A stretch of 64,000 bases of DNA from Calothrix sp. 336/3. GTDB taxonomy: Bacteria > Cyanobacteriota > Cyanobacteriia > Cyanobacteriales > Nostocaceae. The translations under genes and the position numbers were made by a program. Positions 32,685-41,695 of the stretch are shown in pieces. The stretch lies in assembly GCF_000734895.2 (NCBI RefSeq), contig NZ_CP011382.1:310001-374000 (forward strand), given 5' to 3'. A model generated the notes under the pieces. The model did not search any database and had not been told where the DNA came from. It saw only the letters and a program-made list of their open reading frames with translations. How positions within the stretch are numbered: the first letter of the stretch is position 1; the number at the start of each line of letters is the position of its first letter.

Positions 32685-34076
32685 TTAATTAGCCATAGCT
32701 ACTGCTAATAATTCTTCAATTTCCCAGTCACTTAACCCTAAAACAAAACTTTGTTCTCCTAATCGATATTTTTCATGCAAATCATCTGCCAATATTGGAG
32801 AATCGGCAGGTAATAGCATCATCGATTCTCTGGCAGAAATCCCATTTAATAACCTCATGGCTCTGTCGTACTGTTCTTGGCTTATTTCTTCTAAAACAAA
32901 CCTTTCATATAATTTATCTAATAGTGGCTTTTTCCTCTCAAACTCCATTTGTAAGCGCTTTTGCATTTCCTCTGCTTTTGCCTGAGTAATACAGGGTTCA
33001 TTCGGATAGCCTAAATCTTGAAACATATTTCTACTAGCATTATTACAGGTGACAGCTAGAGTCATGGCTGCGGGGATAAGACAATTAAATCTACCAGAAT
33101 AACTAATTCTTTGTTTGTAAACTAGTGACTGAGCAAACCTCAAGGATTGTTCCCCATAGGCTAAATTAATAGATACATCCCAAGACCATAAAGCTTTAGC
33201 CCAATCTAGAGTATTTGCCGAGTTATTAGTTTGATTCACACTAGGTTCAAACTTAAAATACTCAACACTACTATTCACTTGTTGATTGACCGCTTCAAAA
33301 ATTTGTTTCCCCATTTCCAAAAACTGACGACCATATCTTTCGTTATCCAGGGAACCTTCAATTAAAGTTAGCTTAATAATTTTATCACGACGCATATCCT
33401 GAATTAACTTATCATAGTCACCAAATTTTAATTTGAACCATCCTAGGGACAGTCCAGCAGATATACGTCTACGAACATAAGACCAAACTTGACTTAAATT
33501 TGCTTCTACTTCTACAATCCAGGGGTCTCCCTGAAACTCTGCATAGCCGGAAAGATTGATACCAAAGGAAGGATTGGGAATCACTTTATTGCCCTCACCT
33601 TGAGTAGCTGCAAATTGTGCAAATAAACTATTGCCAGTACTAATTAAATAATTAAAAGATGTCCCTAATTGAATTGTTTCTGGAAATTTAATATCAGAAT
33701 TTTGGTCTATATAGAGTGCTTTATCAGCAATTACAGGTCTCACCCTCACTTGACTCAGTGGTAGCGGTAAGAGAGCCGGATTTTTCAAGTTATAAACTCG
33801 ATTAATTCTCTCAATCAATTGCTGTCTTTGTTCTTTAGTAATATCAATTACTGCCCTTCCAGAAAGAATTGCCCCCACCACACTATCAATTCTATTTCCC
33901 CTTTGTACAAAAAAAGGTTTACCAATACCCCAATAGGTGACTTTAAAGTCTTGTAATGTTTCTCCTAAAATGCATCTTACCGCAGTAGGATGATAAAAGA
34001 ATTGATTGGCTTTTTCACTGTCTTGATATGCTGTGACTCCAGAGATAGACACACCTTTACTGAATATTGCAACCAT
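32685..34076 (-). CDS. Hypothetical protein, 463 residues
   Basis: Not recognised. The N-terminus (MVAIFSKGVSISGVTAYQDS) has no signal peptide. The middle contains beta-rich stretches (FGINLSGYAEFQGDPWIVEVEANLSQVW; RRRISAGLSLGWFKLKFGDYDKL), and RFNCLIPAAMTLAVTCNNASRNMFQDL is a hydrophobic segment around residue 335-360. The C-terminal 100 residues are helical and charged (AEEMQKRLQMEFERKKPLLDKLYERF). It is a single gene with its own flanking gaps and codon use like its neighbours, so it is probably a real cyanobacterial orphan family. No enzymatic motif is visible. Confidence 0.65.
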   Translation of the reverse strand: MVAIFSKGVSISGVTAYQDSEKANQFFYHPTAVRCILGETLQDFKVTYWGIGKPFFVQRGNRIDSVVGAILSGRAVIDITKEQRQQLIERINRVYNLKNPALLPLPLSQVRVRPVIADKALYIDQNSDIKFPETIQLGTSFNYLISTGNSLFAQFAATQGEGNKVIPNPSFGINLSGYAEFQGDPWIVEVEANLSQVWSYVRRRISAGLSLGWFKLKFGDYDKLIQDMRRDKIIKLTLIEGSLDNERYGRQFLEMGKQIFEAVNQQVNSSVEYFKFEPSVNQTNNSANTLDWAKALWSWDVSINLAYGEQSLRFAQSLVYKQRISYSGRFNCLIPAAMTLAVTCNNASRNMFQDLGYPNEPCITQAKAEEMQKRLQMEFERKKPLLDKLYERFVLEEISQEQYDRAMRLLNGISARESMMLLPADSPILADDLHEKYRLGEQSFVLGLSDWEIEELLAVAMAN

Positions 34077-34216
34077 AATGATTTTCTGTAATTGTTACTG
34101 ATAACTCTCTGCCCATGAGACAATTCGACAATTCATTAACTTACTCAAAAGTTTACATGAATAATCCTGGATTATCATAACGAATTCTGATTCAGAAAAG
34201 ATATTTTTAGCAACTT

Positions 34217-34684
34217 ATGGGACAAAATAATTTATCATTACCCAATGACTGTCTATTACGTGCAGCACAACCAAAAGATATTTGGTCAATTCGCTGGTTA
34301 GTATTGTCTGCCAAACTAGATCCCACACAGCTAATTTGGCAACAATTTACAGTGATTGAATGTGCCGGAAAAATAATTGCCTGTGGACAATTACGTAATT
34401 TTACAGAGGCGCAAGAGTTGGGCAGCTTAGTGGTAAAACCCCATTGGCAAAAACAGGGTTTGGGGAGTTTGCTGGTAGAACATTTGATTACATCTCGCCG
34501 TCACCCTTTATATTTGGAATGTTTGGGTGTTAATTTAACACGGTTCTACAGTCGGTTTGGTTTTGCGAATATCGATTTTGCGGAATTACCTGCATCTTTA
34601 AAGCAAAAGTTCAGTTTATCCCACAAAGCTCAAAAGTTAAAAATACTACCAGTTATTTACATGAAATACAGAGGAGATGACTAA
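34217..34684 (+). CDS. GNAT family N-acetyltransferase
   Basis: 155 residues. Motif A, AQELGSLVVKPHWQKQGLGSLLVEHLI, shows the Q-x-x-G-x-G acetyl-CoA pyrophosphate loop, and LECLGVNLTRFYSRFGFAN is the motif B region. The opening LRAAQPKDIWSIRWLVLSAKLDP is typical of the family. The substrate is unknown. Its 3' end overlaps the convergent pentapeptide-repeat gene by 4 bases. Confidence 0.85.
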   Translation: MGQNNLSLPNDCLLRAAQPKDIWSIRWLVLSAKLDPTQLIWQQFTVIECAGKIIACGQLRNFTEAQELGSLVVKPHWQKQGLGSLLVEHLITSRRHPLYLECLGVNLTRFYSRFGFANIDFAELPASLKQKFSLSHKAQKLKILPVIYMKYRGDD

Positions 34685-35049
34685 ATCTTGCGCATTTTTT
34701 CTTTAACAGGGTCAAAACCGGGAGAAAATTTTGTACTGTCGTCATAGCAAGCACCAGTTAAATTTGCTCCATAAAGTTTTGTATATCTGAGTTTTGCTCC
34801 TCGGAAATTTGCTTCCATCAACTTTGCACCACTGAGGTTTGCCCTGGTTAAATTAGCTTGGGAAAAATTGACACCACTGAGGTTTGCACCCCATAGCTTT
34901 GTCTTTGCCAGGTTTGCACCACTTAAATCAGCCGCGTATAAATTAATTCCTGCCAAGTTTGTTTGAATTAATTTAGCTTTGAGGAGACTAATTCCCGTAA
35001 AGTCTCTTTCTCCTAATTTATAGCGTTTGACTAACTCATCTGCGTTCAT
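34681..35049 (-). CDS. Pentapeptide-repeat protein
   Basis: 122 residues. After a short N-terminal helix (MNADELVKRYKLGERDF) come about 14 consecutive A(N/D)LxG-type pentapeptides (AGINL-YAADL-SGANL-AKTKL-WGANL pattern), giving a right-handed quadrilateral beta helix. It ends in a short tail with KFSPGFDPVKEKM. Such proteins are abundant in cyanobacteria; functions are mostly unknown. It has no signal peptide or membrane helix. Confidence 0.88.
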   Translation of the reverse strand: MNADELVKRYKLGERDFTGISLLKAKLIQTNLAGINLYAADLSGANLAKTKLWGANLSGVNFSQANLTRANLSGAKLMEANFRGAKLRYTKLYGANLTGACYDDSTKFSPGFDPVKEKMRKI

Positions 35050-35147
35050 ATTTCTTTAAAAATCTGTCAGTAAAGTTGTGGTAAATTGTAGCGATTCTTG
35101 TTTTACACTGAGGATTACTTACAGAGATAGTAGTTCGATTTTAGCTC

Positions 35148-35591
35148 ATGTTTATGAGTAATTTGATAGGTGAGAATCAATCCCTGGCGAGAATTGTGCA
35201 GACTGCTGATTGGGTGACACATCATCCCATCATTAGTTTAGTAGTTGTATTATTATCTTTAGCTGTGATTGCTAGTATTATTAAAGCAATTATTCGGCTG
35301 ATCGAAACCGCTAGCTGGTCAATCTTGAAATTTCCCCTTCAGTTATTAGCAGCTATATTGAAATTTATTCTCTTATCCTTAATGGAAACGATTGGCTTAG
35401 TTTTCAAGCAAATTAAGTCTTCTCCATCAGAGAGTGATGTGATTACCATTACGGATGTGCAGACTGTACCAAGCTACGAGGCTAAACAAAAAAGGTTGTC
35501 GGAAATATCCCAAAGACTAGCGACTATTCAACAGGAACAGCAGCTGTTGTTGAAAGAAATCGCAGAATTGATTGATAAGGATAGTAACTAG
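35148..35591 (+). CDS. Hypothetical membrane protein with C-terminal coiled coil
   Basis: 147 residues; ATG 35148 or, two codons on, ATG 35154. Residues ~24-50 (PIISLVVVLLSLAVIASIIKAII) and ~58-88 (SWSILKFPLQLLAAILKFILLSLMETIG) are hydrophobic and probably membrane-associated. The last ~40 residues (AKQKRLSEISQRLATIQQEQQLLLKEIAEL) form a coiled coil. The function is not recognised. It lies directly upstream of the tRNA-Val gene on the same strand. Confidence 0.65.
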   Translation: MFMSNLIGENQSLARIVQTADWVTHHPIISLVVVLLSLAVIASIIKAIIRLIETASWSILKFPLQLLAAILKFILLSLMETIGLVFKQIKSSPSESDVITITDVQTVPSYEAKQKRLSEISQRLATIQQEQQLLLKEIAELIDKDSN

Positions 35592-35653
35592 TTGATTAGA
35601 GAAAATTAATCTCTTGCTTTTTTTCGGCTAATGCCTTATAATAATGAGTCTGC

Positions 35654-35727
35654 GGACGTATAGCTCAGTTGGTTAGAGTACGTCGTTGACATCGACGGGG
35701 TCACTGGTTCGAATCCAGTTACGTCCA
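35654..35727 (+). tRNA. tRNA-Val (anticodon GAC)
   Basis: Cloverleaf: acceptor GGACGTA (35654-35660) pairs with TACGTCC (35720-35726), discriminator A. The D arm is GCTC...GAGT, the anticodon stem CGTCG/CGACG around loop TTGACAT with anticodon GAC at 35688-35690, and the T arm ACTGG-TTCGAAT-CCAGT. CCA is not encoded as such. Confidence 0.95.
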
Positions 35728-35759
35728 TATCGCGGAAATCAGTTAGTACTGAATAATTT

Positions 35760-36059
35760 GTGACTTTACCCATAACTTTGCCGCAACGGCAAGCTTATGC
35801 TTCCAATAGAGGGCGGCAAACTTATGGTTCCAAACCAATTTCTTTTCGGGCTGCTTTAAGGGCATTGCGGACTTCTTTATCGCGGAAACAACCTGGTTTA
35901 GCTAATAAACTGGAAATAGCTGATTATGCTTTATTTGTGCAAAGGGAACTTCTCGCTATTGTTGAAGCAGAAACAGTCTCTACTGGCACACAAAATTTTT
36001 TAAAACAAGCGAAACTCAAAATGAAGTGCGGAATGGGGGTAGAGAATCCCCAGATATGA
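35760..36059 (+). CDS. Small hypothetical protein (uncertain)
   Basis: 99 residues from a GTG start 32 bases after the tRNA-Val gene. The central part (FRAALRALRTSLSRKQPGLANKLEIADYALFVQRELLAIVEAE) is plausibly helical and basic. I do not recognise it, and the N-terminal quarter (repeated TYGSK/AYASN-like) is compositionally odd. There is no clear ribosome-binding site. It may be a small real gene or a chance frame. Confidence 0.35.
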   Translation: MTLPITLPQRQAYASNRGRQTYGSKPISFRAALRALRTSLSRKQPGLANKLEIADYALFVQRELLAIVEAETVSTGTQNFLKQAKLKMKCGMGVENPQI

Positions 36060-36116
36060 GAAAAAGCGATCGCTGACGCGATCGCTAATAAATTTCTGAG
36101 TCATCCGCATGGGAAA

Positions 36117-37499
36117 TTATATCGAACGGGAAAATTTTTGTTCCTTAGCTATCATCCGAGCATCAAAAATTACAGCAATATTTCTGACCAATAAACGACC
36201 GATGTCTGTAATATAGATATCATCTGGGGATAGGCTAATTAAACCATCCTGTTCTAGTGCCTTTAAGGCATTGAGTTCCCTGGCAAAATACTGATCAAAG
36301 TTGATGTGATACTTTTCTTCGATATCTTGCTTGTGTAATTTGGCATGGGACATAATACACATAATCACATCTCGTCTGAGGATATCATCCGGGGTGAGTT
36401 TAATACCCTTACAGATGGGTAATTTGCCAGCATCGATCGCCCGATAATAATCCTTGAGATTTTTGTGATTCTGAGCATAGGCTTCTTCCAGCATACCTAC
36501 AGATGTTGCCCCAAAACCAAATAATTCTGCCTGCGCCCAGGTGGTATATCCCTGAAAGTTGCGTTTGAGGGTATAATCCCGCTGGGCGATCGCTAACTCG
36601 TCATGAGGTTTAGCGAAGTGATCCATGCCAATAAATAAGTACTTGCTGCGAGTTAATTCCTCAATTGTCATCTTGAGAATATCTAACTTTTCCTGGGGTG
36701 CTGGTAGTGCTGACTCTGGAATACGTTTTTGTACAGGTTTTATCCAGGGAACATAGGCAAAATTAAATACGGCTATTCTGTCAGGATCTAATTGGATTGT
36801 CTTTTTAATCGTCTCCTCAAATGTCTGACGATTCTGATAGGGTAAACCGTAAATTAAATCAACATTAATACTCTGAAAACCTGCTTCTTTAATCCAACCC
36901 ATGACTTCAAACAGCATTTTCTCCGGTTGTACGCGGTTTACTGCTGCTTGTACTTGAGGGTGGAAATCTTGGATACCAAAACTAATCCGATTAAAGCCAA
37001 TTTCCCGCAGGAAGAAAACATAGTCTTTGTCGATGTAGCGAGGATTAATCTCAATCGATATTTCCGCCCCAGGGTCAACAGAAAAATTCTTTCTGATATT
37101 ATCGAATATACGTTCTATCTGTTTCTGACTCAGATAATTAGGAGTTCCACCTCCCCAGTGAATTTGTACTACTTCCCTTTGGGAATCTATCAAAGATGCT
37201 GTTTGTTGAATATCTTTGACAAGATAGTCTAAATAAGGTGTGGCAATATTCTTATTGTTAGAAACTACCACATTACAGCCACAAAAATAACAAGCGCTTT
37301 CACAAAAGGGAATATGGAAGTATAAAGAAAGCGGTGTTTTGCGCTGATTGGAGTTGGCGATCGCCTCCCGGTATTCTGCTTCTGTAAATTCTGATTGTAG
37401 TTCAGTTGCGGGAGGATAACTTGTGTATCTCGGTGTGGGAGTATCGTACTTTTGAATAATATCTAAGTCAAATCTCACACCAGGTATTTGAAAAACCAT
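36117..37499 (-). CDS. hemN: Oxygen-independent coproporphyrinogen III oxidase
   Basis: 460 residues from ATG 37499 (MVFQIPGVRFDLDIIQKYDTP); an upstream in-frame ATG at 37562 lacks family resemblance. The radical-SAM motif is CESACYFCGC (C-x3-C-x2-C plus the adjacent Cys), followed by HWGGGTPNYL, ISFGIQDF and NVDLIYGLPYQ, all standard for HemN. It oxidatively decarboxylates coproporphyrinogen III to protoporphyrinogen IX without oxygen. It lies downstream of the heme oxygenase gene on the same strand (229-base gap) and close to acsF, forming a tetrapyrrole group suited to low oxygen. Confidence 0.93.
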   Translation of the reverse strand: MVFQIPGVRFDLDIIQKYDTPTPRYTSYPPATELQSEFTEAEYREAIANSNQRKTPLSLYFHIPFCESACYFCGCNVVVSNNKNIATPYLDYLVKDIQQTASLIDSQREVVQIHWGGGTPNYLSQKQIERIFDNIRKNFSVDPGAEISIEINPRYIDKDYVFFLREIGFNRISFGIQDFHPQVQAAVNRVQPEKMLFEVMGWIKEAGFQSINVDLIYGLPYQNRQTFEETIKKTIQLDPDRIAVFNFAYVPWIKPVQKRIPESALPAPQEKLDILKMTIEELTRSKYLFIGMDHFAKPHDELAIAQRDYTLKRNFQGYTTWAQAELFGFGATSVGMLEEAYAQNHKNLKDYYRAIDAGKLPICKGIKLTPDDILRRDVIMCIMSHAKLHKQDIEEKYHINFDQYFARELNALKALEQDGLISLSPDDIYITDIGRLLVRNIAVIFDARMIAKEQKFSRSI

Positions 37500-37728
37500 T
37501 GGTTCGTTTCCAGTAAATAATAGTAATGGGAAGGGGAGTGATGTCGTTTTGCTCCAAGTCAAAATTAAAGATAATGGAAGCTGGAATTCATCAAAATCAC
37601 AGGATTTGTGCTTTTAATTAATTCAAATTTATTTCCATTATTCATTTTTGCATTCAGAATTCCAAACAAGTCAACAAATCAGGTTATTTTGATAAATGCT
37701 ATCTATTAACAGTTATCAATTACCCATA

Positions 37729-38442
37729 TTAATGACTAACTAATTCTGTACTACCAGGGTTGTAACCTTGAGTCAAACTATTAAATAAAGCCTGTCCAAT
37801 TGATTGAATTAAATTACCTTCTAATTCCTGCGCCATTTGCATGTTAAAAGCAAAAGAACTATTTGCTTCCGCAACGATTTTATCGGCAGTTGCATCATCA
37901 ACGGGAATGGAATCTAATGCTTGACGATATTTATCTTTAAACGTTTTCTTGTCGGGAATCTGTTCAAAATTATAAAAACTAGTGCCTGTATAACCATCTA
38001 ATTTTAAAGATGATTGGGCAATTTTTTGTAGCATTTGACCCCCAGAAAGGTCGCCCATATACCGAGTATAGGCATGTCCTAATAACAAAATTGGTTCTGT
38101 GGCAGAAATTTCTCGAATTCGAGCCACAAATTTTTGCGCTGCGGGAGAAGGAGTAATTTTTTGTCGCCAATCTTTGCCATAATAATATTCCATATCTTGC
38201 TCTAAATTGGCTTGACGATTCAGTTCAGGAAAATAAAATTTACTAATTAATGGATTATTTTGATGACGCTGTATTTCCCCTTCTAAAGTGCTGTAAACGA
38301 AGTATAAATTACCTAAAAATCTTCCAAAACAAGCTTTGTCTACCACACCCTTGAGAAAACATTTCATAAAACCCACATTTTCTGCTGCGGTGTGAGCTTT
38401 TTGAGTTCCATTGCGGAGCTTAATCGCTAAATTGCTATTCAT
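37729..38442 (-). CDS. ho: Heme oxygenase (biliverdin-forming)
   Basis: 237 residues from ATG 38442, which has an AGGAAC ribosome-binding site 9 bases upstream; the longer frame to 38535 is not family-like. The start SNLAIKLRNGTQKAHTAAENVGFMKCFLKG carries the proximal heme-ligand His in K-A-H-T, and LLGHAYTRYMGDLSGGQMLQKIAQ holds the G-D-x-x-G-G distal helix. It opens heme to biliverdin, the precursor of phycobilins. Grouping with hemN and acsF suggests the low-oxygen paralog known as ho2 in Synechocystis. It is divergent from acsF. Confidence 0.92.
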   Translation of the reverse strand: MNSNLAIKLRNGTQKAHTAAENVGFMKCFLKGVVDKACFGRFLGNLYFVYSTLEGEIQRHQNNPLISKFYFPELNRQANLEQDMEYYYGKDWRQKITPSPAAQKFVARIREISATEPILLLGHAYTRYMGDLSGGQMLQKIAQSSLKLDGYTGTSFYNFEQIPDKKTFKDKYRQALDSIPVDDATADKIVAEANSSFAFNMQMAQELEGNLIQSIGQALFNSLTQGYNPGSTELVSH

Positions 38443-38916
38443 AATTTGTTCCTGAATTTTCTTATTTGTCATGGAGAGAGCAGAGTGATACCAATTGGTA
38501 ATAAATATGTCTGAGATATGGCAATCCTGTTTCATTGGTAAGAATTTGTGGGGTTCTTATCTCTCACCAAGAAATTAAAACTGCTATCGATTACTCAACA
38601 GGGTGGAAAAAGATCTGCATCGCTTGAATCAAGCAAATATCATTATTGATGCAGATCCGAACCATGTTGATTTCTACCACAGATATTTAACTACTGAATA
38701 AGTCTATAGTTGTAGAGATATTCACATTTTTTCACAATTGATGATTTACCCAGGAATAATTACCCATGAAGCTATACTGTGCAGGCATTCCTCCACTCTT
38801 TTCAATCTAGCTTATAAAATCAATTTTAAAAAATAGTTTAAATATTTTTGCAAATTCTAGACCTTGATGAAGATTTATGGTTATATAGCTATAAAAACAT
38901 AAGCTTGGGAAATCCT
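38443..38916. promoter_or_regulatory. Divergent ho / acsF control region with a 10-bp inverted repeat
   Basis: 474 bases between the two divergent tetrapyrrole genes. GATCTGCATC (38612-38621) and GATGCAGATC (38648-38657) are exact inverted copies 26 bases apart, enclosing a smaller ATCAA/TTGAT pair. This could be an operator or an RNA hairpin. I cannot name a regulator; in Synechocystis the equivalent genes are controlled by ChlR, but no chlR-like gene is in the window. Confidence 0.4.
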
Positions 38917-39993
38917 ATGGTTCAGTCTCTCCCCACACCCCAGTCAGAATTACTTAAACAAGGTGTAAAAGCACCAGTCAAAGAAACTTTATTAACACCA
39001 AGGTTTTATGTCACTGACTTTGATGCGGTGGCAAATATGGATATTTCTGGCGATCGCCAAGAAATTGAGGCAATAGTCAACGAGTTGAAAGCAGACTACA
39101 ATCGCCATCATTTTGTGCGGGATGAAGAGTTCAAGCAATCATGGGATCACATCGACGGAGAAACCCGTGCAGCGTTTATCGATTTTCTCGAACGTTCTTG
39201 CACTTCCGAGTTTTCAGGATTTCTCCTATTTAAAGAATTATCACGACGCATTAAAGACCGCAACCCCTTACTCTCAGAAGCTTTTAGCTACATGGCAAGG
39301 GATGAAGCACGTCATGCGGGATTTTTAAACAAAGCAATGGCGGATTTTCATCTTTCCCTTGACCTAGGGTACTTGACAAAAAGCCGTACATATACATTCT
39401 TTCCCCCAGAATGGATTATTTACACCGTTTACCTATCAGAGAAAATCGGTTATTGGCGGTATATCATCATGTTCCGTCATTTAGAGAAACATCCAGAAAA
39501 CCAGTTTTATCCCCTATTCCGCTACTTTGAAAGCTGGTGTCAAGACGAGAACCGTCATGGAGATTTCTTTAAAGCATTACTGCGATCGCAGCCCCAACTG
39601 TGGAATAATTGGCAAGCGCGTTTGTGGTCAAGATTCTTTTTACTGACAGTCTTCATCACCCATTCCCTGACAGTATTTGAGAGAGCAGACTTTTACCATT
39701 CCGTCGGTATCAATCCTCGCAAATATAACATTCAAGTCATCGAAAAAACCAACGAAACCTCAGCTCGAGCATTTCCAGAGATTTTAAATACCAACCATCC
39801 GGAATTTTTCGATCGTCTGGAAAAATGTGCCGAGGGTAACTATAAATTAGAACAAATTGCCAAGAGCGATCGCCCCCCAGCCATTAAATTCTTGCAAAAG
39901 ACAGGTGTGATTCTCTCAATTCTGGGACATTTCCTCAAACTGTATTTCCTCCCTACTATCAATGCAGAGTCCATTCGGGAGACAGTGAATTAG
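38917..39993 (+). CDS. acsF: Magnesium-protoporphyrin IX monomethyl ester (oxidative) cyclase
   Basis: 358 residues from ATG 38917 (MVQSLPTPQSELLKQG); the frame extends upstream to 38848 but lacks similarity there. The di-iron site is visible in SFLERSCTSEFSGFLLFKEL, YMARDEARHAGFLNKAM (E-x-x-H) and FESWCQDENRHGDFFKAL (second E-x-x-H). It forms the isocyclic ring of chlorophyll using oxygen. Proximity to hemN and heme oxygenase suggests the micro-oxic isoform (ChlA-II type), but isoform cannot be fixed from sequence alone. It is followed 1-2 bases later by a MITE-like element. Confidence 0.93.
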   Translation: MVQSLPTPQSELLKQGVKAPVKETLLTPRFYVTDFDAVANMDISGDRQEIEAIVNELKADYNRHHFVRDEEFKQSWDHIDGETRAAFIDFLERSCTSEFSGFLLFKELSRRIKDRNPLLSEAFSYMARDEARHAGFLNKAMADFHLSLDLGYLTKSRTYTFFPPEWIIYTVYLSEKIGYWRYIIMFRHLEKHPENQFYPLFRYFESWCQDENRHGDFFKALLRSQPQLWNNWQARLWSRFFLLTVFITHSLTVFERADFYHSVGINPRKYNIQVIEKTNETSARAFPEILNTNHPEFFDRLEKCAEGNYKLEQIAKSDRPPAIKFLQKTGVILSILGHFLKLYFLPTINAESIRETVN

Positions 39994-39994
39994 T

Positions 39995-40126
39995 CTAAGT
40001 AGGTCGGTGTGAAAATTTCAATGTATGTCATTGCGAATGAAACGAAGTGAAATGAAGCAACCGCAACGGTTTTGTCAATTTTACATTCTGTTACATAGTT
40101 GGGTTTATTTTCATCGACTTACTTAT
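39995..40126 (+). repeat. MITE-like element, copy A
   Basis: About 131 bp. The left end CTAAGTAGGTCGGTGTGAAA and the right end (inverted) ATAAGTAAGTCGATGAAAAT form ~20-bp imperfect terminal inverted repeats. The interior GTCATTGCGAATGAAACGAA is shared almost exactly with the inverted copy at 42609-42740. It has no coding capacity and starts right after the acsF stop codon, so it may contribute its 3' end structure. Confidence 0.75.
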
Positions 40127-40133
40127 AACGAGA

Positions 40134-40171
40134 TTCTGTAGGTTATAAGGGTTGCATCCTAACCTACAGAA
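40134..40171. terminator. Perfect 12-bp hairpin downstream of acsF
   Basis: TTCTGTAGGTTA (40134-40145) is the exact reverse complement of TAACCTACAGAA (40160-40171) around a 14-base loop. It lies 140 bases after acsF and is followed by a modest AT stretch (ATTTTACAC), so it is a possible but not canonical intrinsic terminator. Confidence 0.45.
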
Positions 40172-40334
40172 ATTTTACACAATTTCCCTGCAATGATGAC
40201 TTATACTGGCGGTTGATTCATTGCATCAGTATTTATTTATCTAAAATCAATATAGAATTCAGTCATCTTGGCAAGCTCTTGTTTAGAAAGGCGATCGCCA
40301 AGTTCTTTTTTACTTTGCATACAGGAAAAATCCG

Positions 40335-40805
40335 ATGACAACCTCTAGTCTAGAAATCAACAACTTAACCACAGAGCTAATGACAACAACCAGCTTAAAC
40401 CACCTAGAAGTCATAGAAAACGTCATTGATAGCTTAGAGCAGAATGACAGTGCTATGGTCAATCATCCCGCAGAAGGTGGTTATCTGTGGAAATTTCAAT
40501 ACGGAAGTGTACAAGTATTTGTGCAGTTAACAGGTACAACCGATGAGGATACTATTACTGTATGGTCAGTGGTACTCGCACTACCAGTCCAAGATGAATC
40601 TCGATTAATGCGTCGCTTGCTAGAAATGAATTGTTCCACCACCCTAGAATCTCGTTTTGGAATTATCGAAAATCAAGTAGTAGTCATTGCCAGTCGCAAC
40701 TTAGCCGAATTATCTGCCGGTGAAGTCTCCCGTTTAATTACGATTGTTGCCACGATCGCCGATAATCATGATGAGACTTTACAACAGGAATTTGCTAAAG
40801 TCTAA
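40335..40805 (+). CDS. YbjN-domain protein
   Basis: 156 residues. After a Thr/Ser-rich N-terminus, HLEVIENVIDSLEQNDSAMVNHP and WKFQYGSVQVFVQLTGTTDEDTITVWSVVLALPVQDESRLMRRLLEMN give the helix-strand pattern of YbjN/type-III-chaperone-like folds common in cyanobacteria. No enzyme motif is seen. The lipoate-ligase-like gene starts 5 bases after its stop, so they are likely co-transcribed. Both lie between the inverted MITE copies. Confidence 0.7.
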   Translation: MTTSSLEINNLTTELMTTTSLNHLEVIENVIDSLEQNDSAMVNHPAEGGYLWKFQYGSVQVFVQLTGTTDEDTITVWSVVLALPVQDESRLMRRLLEMNCSTTLESRFGIIENQVVVIASRNLAELSAGEVSRLITIVATIADNHDETLQQEFAKV

Positions 40806-40810
40806 GATAT

Positions 40811-41626
40811 TTGAGATGTGAGATTGGGATTGAAAATTTGCATCAGCAACCATGGCGACTAATTCCCTTACTATCAGCACCTGGAAACATCCAGATGGCA
40901 GTTGATCAGTGGTTACTAGAACAGCATATTCTCGGCAATCAACCTTCTATATTACGTTTTTATACCTGGTCGCCATTTGCCATTTCCCTCGGCTATCATC
41001 AACGTCAATACCCAGAACACTGGCAAAATTTGACTTGGCAAGGAGAAAAAATAGATATTGTCAAGCGTCCCACAGGTGGTAGAGCAGTGTTGCATCAGGG
41101 TGATTTAACCTATGCAGTCATTACATCCGGTTTGGGTGGTGATAGAGTTACCCTCCCCCGAAGCGGTGAACGTCTGAAAACCTACGAAAAAATTTGTGAA
41201 TTCCTCATCGAAGGATGGCAAAATCTAGGCATCCCATTACACTACGGGATTGCAGGTAGGGGTTACATCCATAACCCCAATTGCTTTGCAACTGCCACAG
41301 GTGCAGATTTAGTCACCACCAATAATTACAAATTCATCGGTAGCGCCCAACTACGACGCTCTCACGCTATACTCCAACATGGTTCTATGCGTATTTGGCA
41401 AAATCCACAACTCTGTCAACAGGTATTTGCCACAGAAATTACCCCAGATAACTCCATTAATCAAGAGTTGACAATCGCAGAAATTCTGGATGCTTTAATT
41501 ATGGCAGCCAAAAATTGTTTCTCCGTAGAATTCATCATAGAACCACTATCAGATACAGAATGGGCAGACATTTACAGCAAATTAGACATTTCTGAGGTAC
41601 AGCCACTGATTGAAAAAAAGTTATGA
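40811..41626 (+). CDS. Lipoate-protein ligase A family protein
   Basis: 271 residues, start taken at TTG 40811; the true start is uncertain because no ATG lies upstream of the conserved W-R-L-I-P. The biotin/lipoate ligase catalytic domain is evident: MAVDQWLLEQH, WSPFAISLGYHQ, VKRPTGGRAVLHQGDLTYAVI (R-R-P-T-G-G-R-A-V-x-H) and KFIGSAQLRRSHAILQHGSM with the lysine of K-x-x-G-S-A. It should attach lipoate or octanoate to lipoyl domains such as those of pyruvate dehydrogenase E2 and GcvH. The coupled YbjN gene precedes it. Confidence 0.85.
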   Translation: MRCEIGIENLHQQPWRLIPLLSAPGNIQMAVDQWLLEQHILGNQPSILRFYTWSPFAISLGYHQRQYPEHWQNLTWQGEKIDIVKRPTGGRAVLHQGDLTYAVITSGLGGDRVTLPRSGERLKTYEKICEFLIEGWQNLGIPLHYGIAGRGYIHNPNCFATATGADLVTTNNYKFIGSAQLRRSHAILQHGSMRIWQNPQLCQQVFATEITPDNSINQELTIAEILDALIMAAKNCFSVEFIIEPLSDTEWADIYSKLDISEVQPLIEKKL

Positions 41627-41695
41627 GTCAGAGATTTACTTATTACTCATTACTCATTCCTCATGGTTTGCCTCACTTATTTCAAAAATGCTGTA

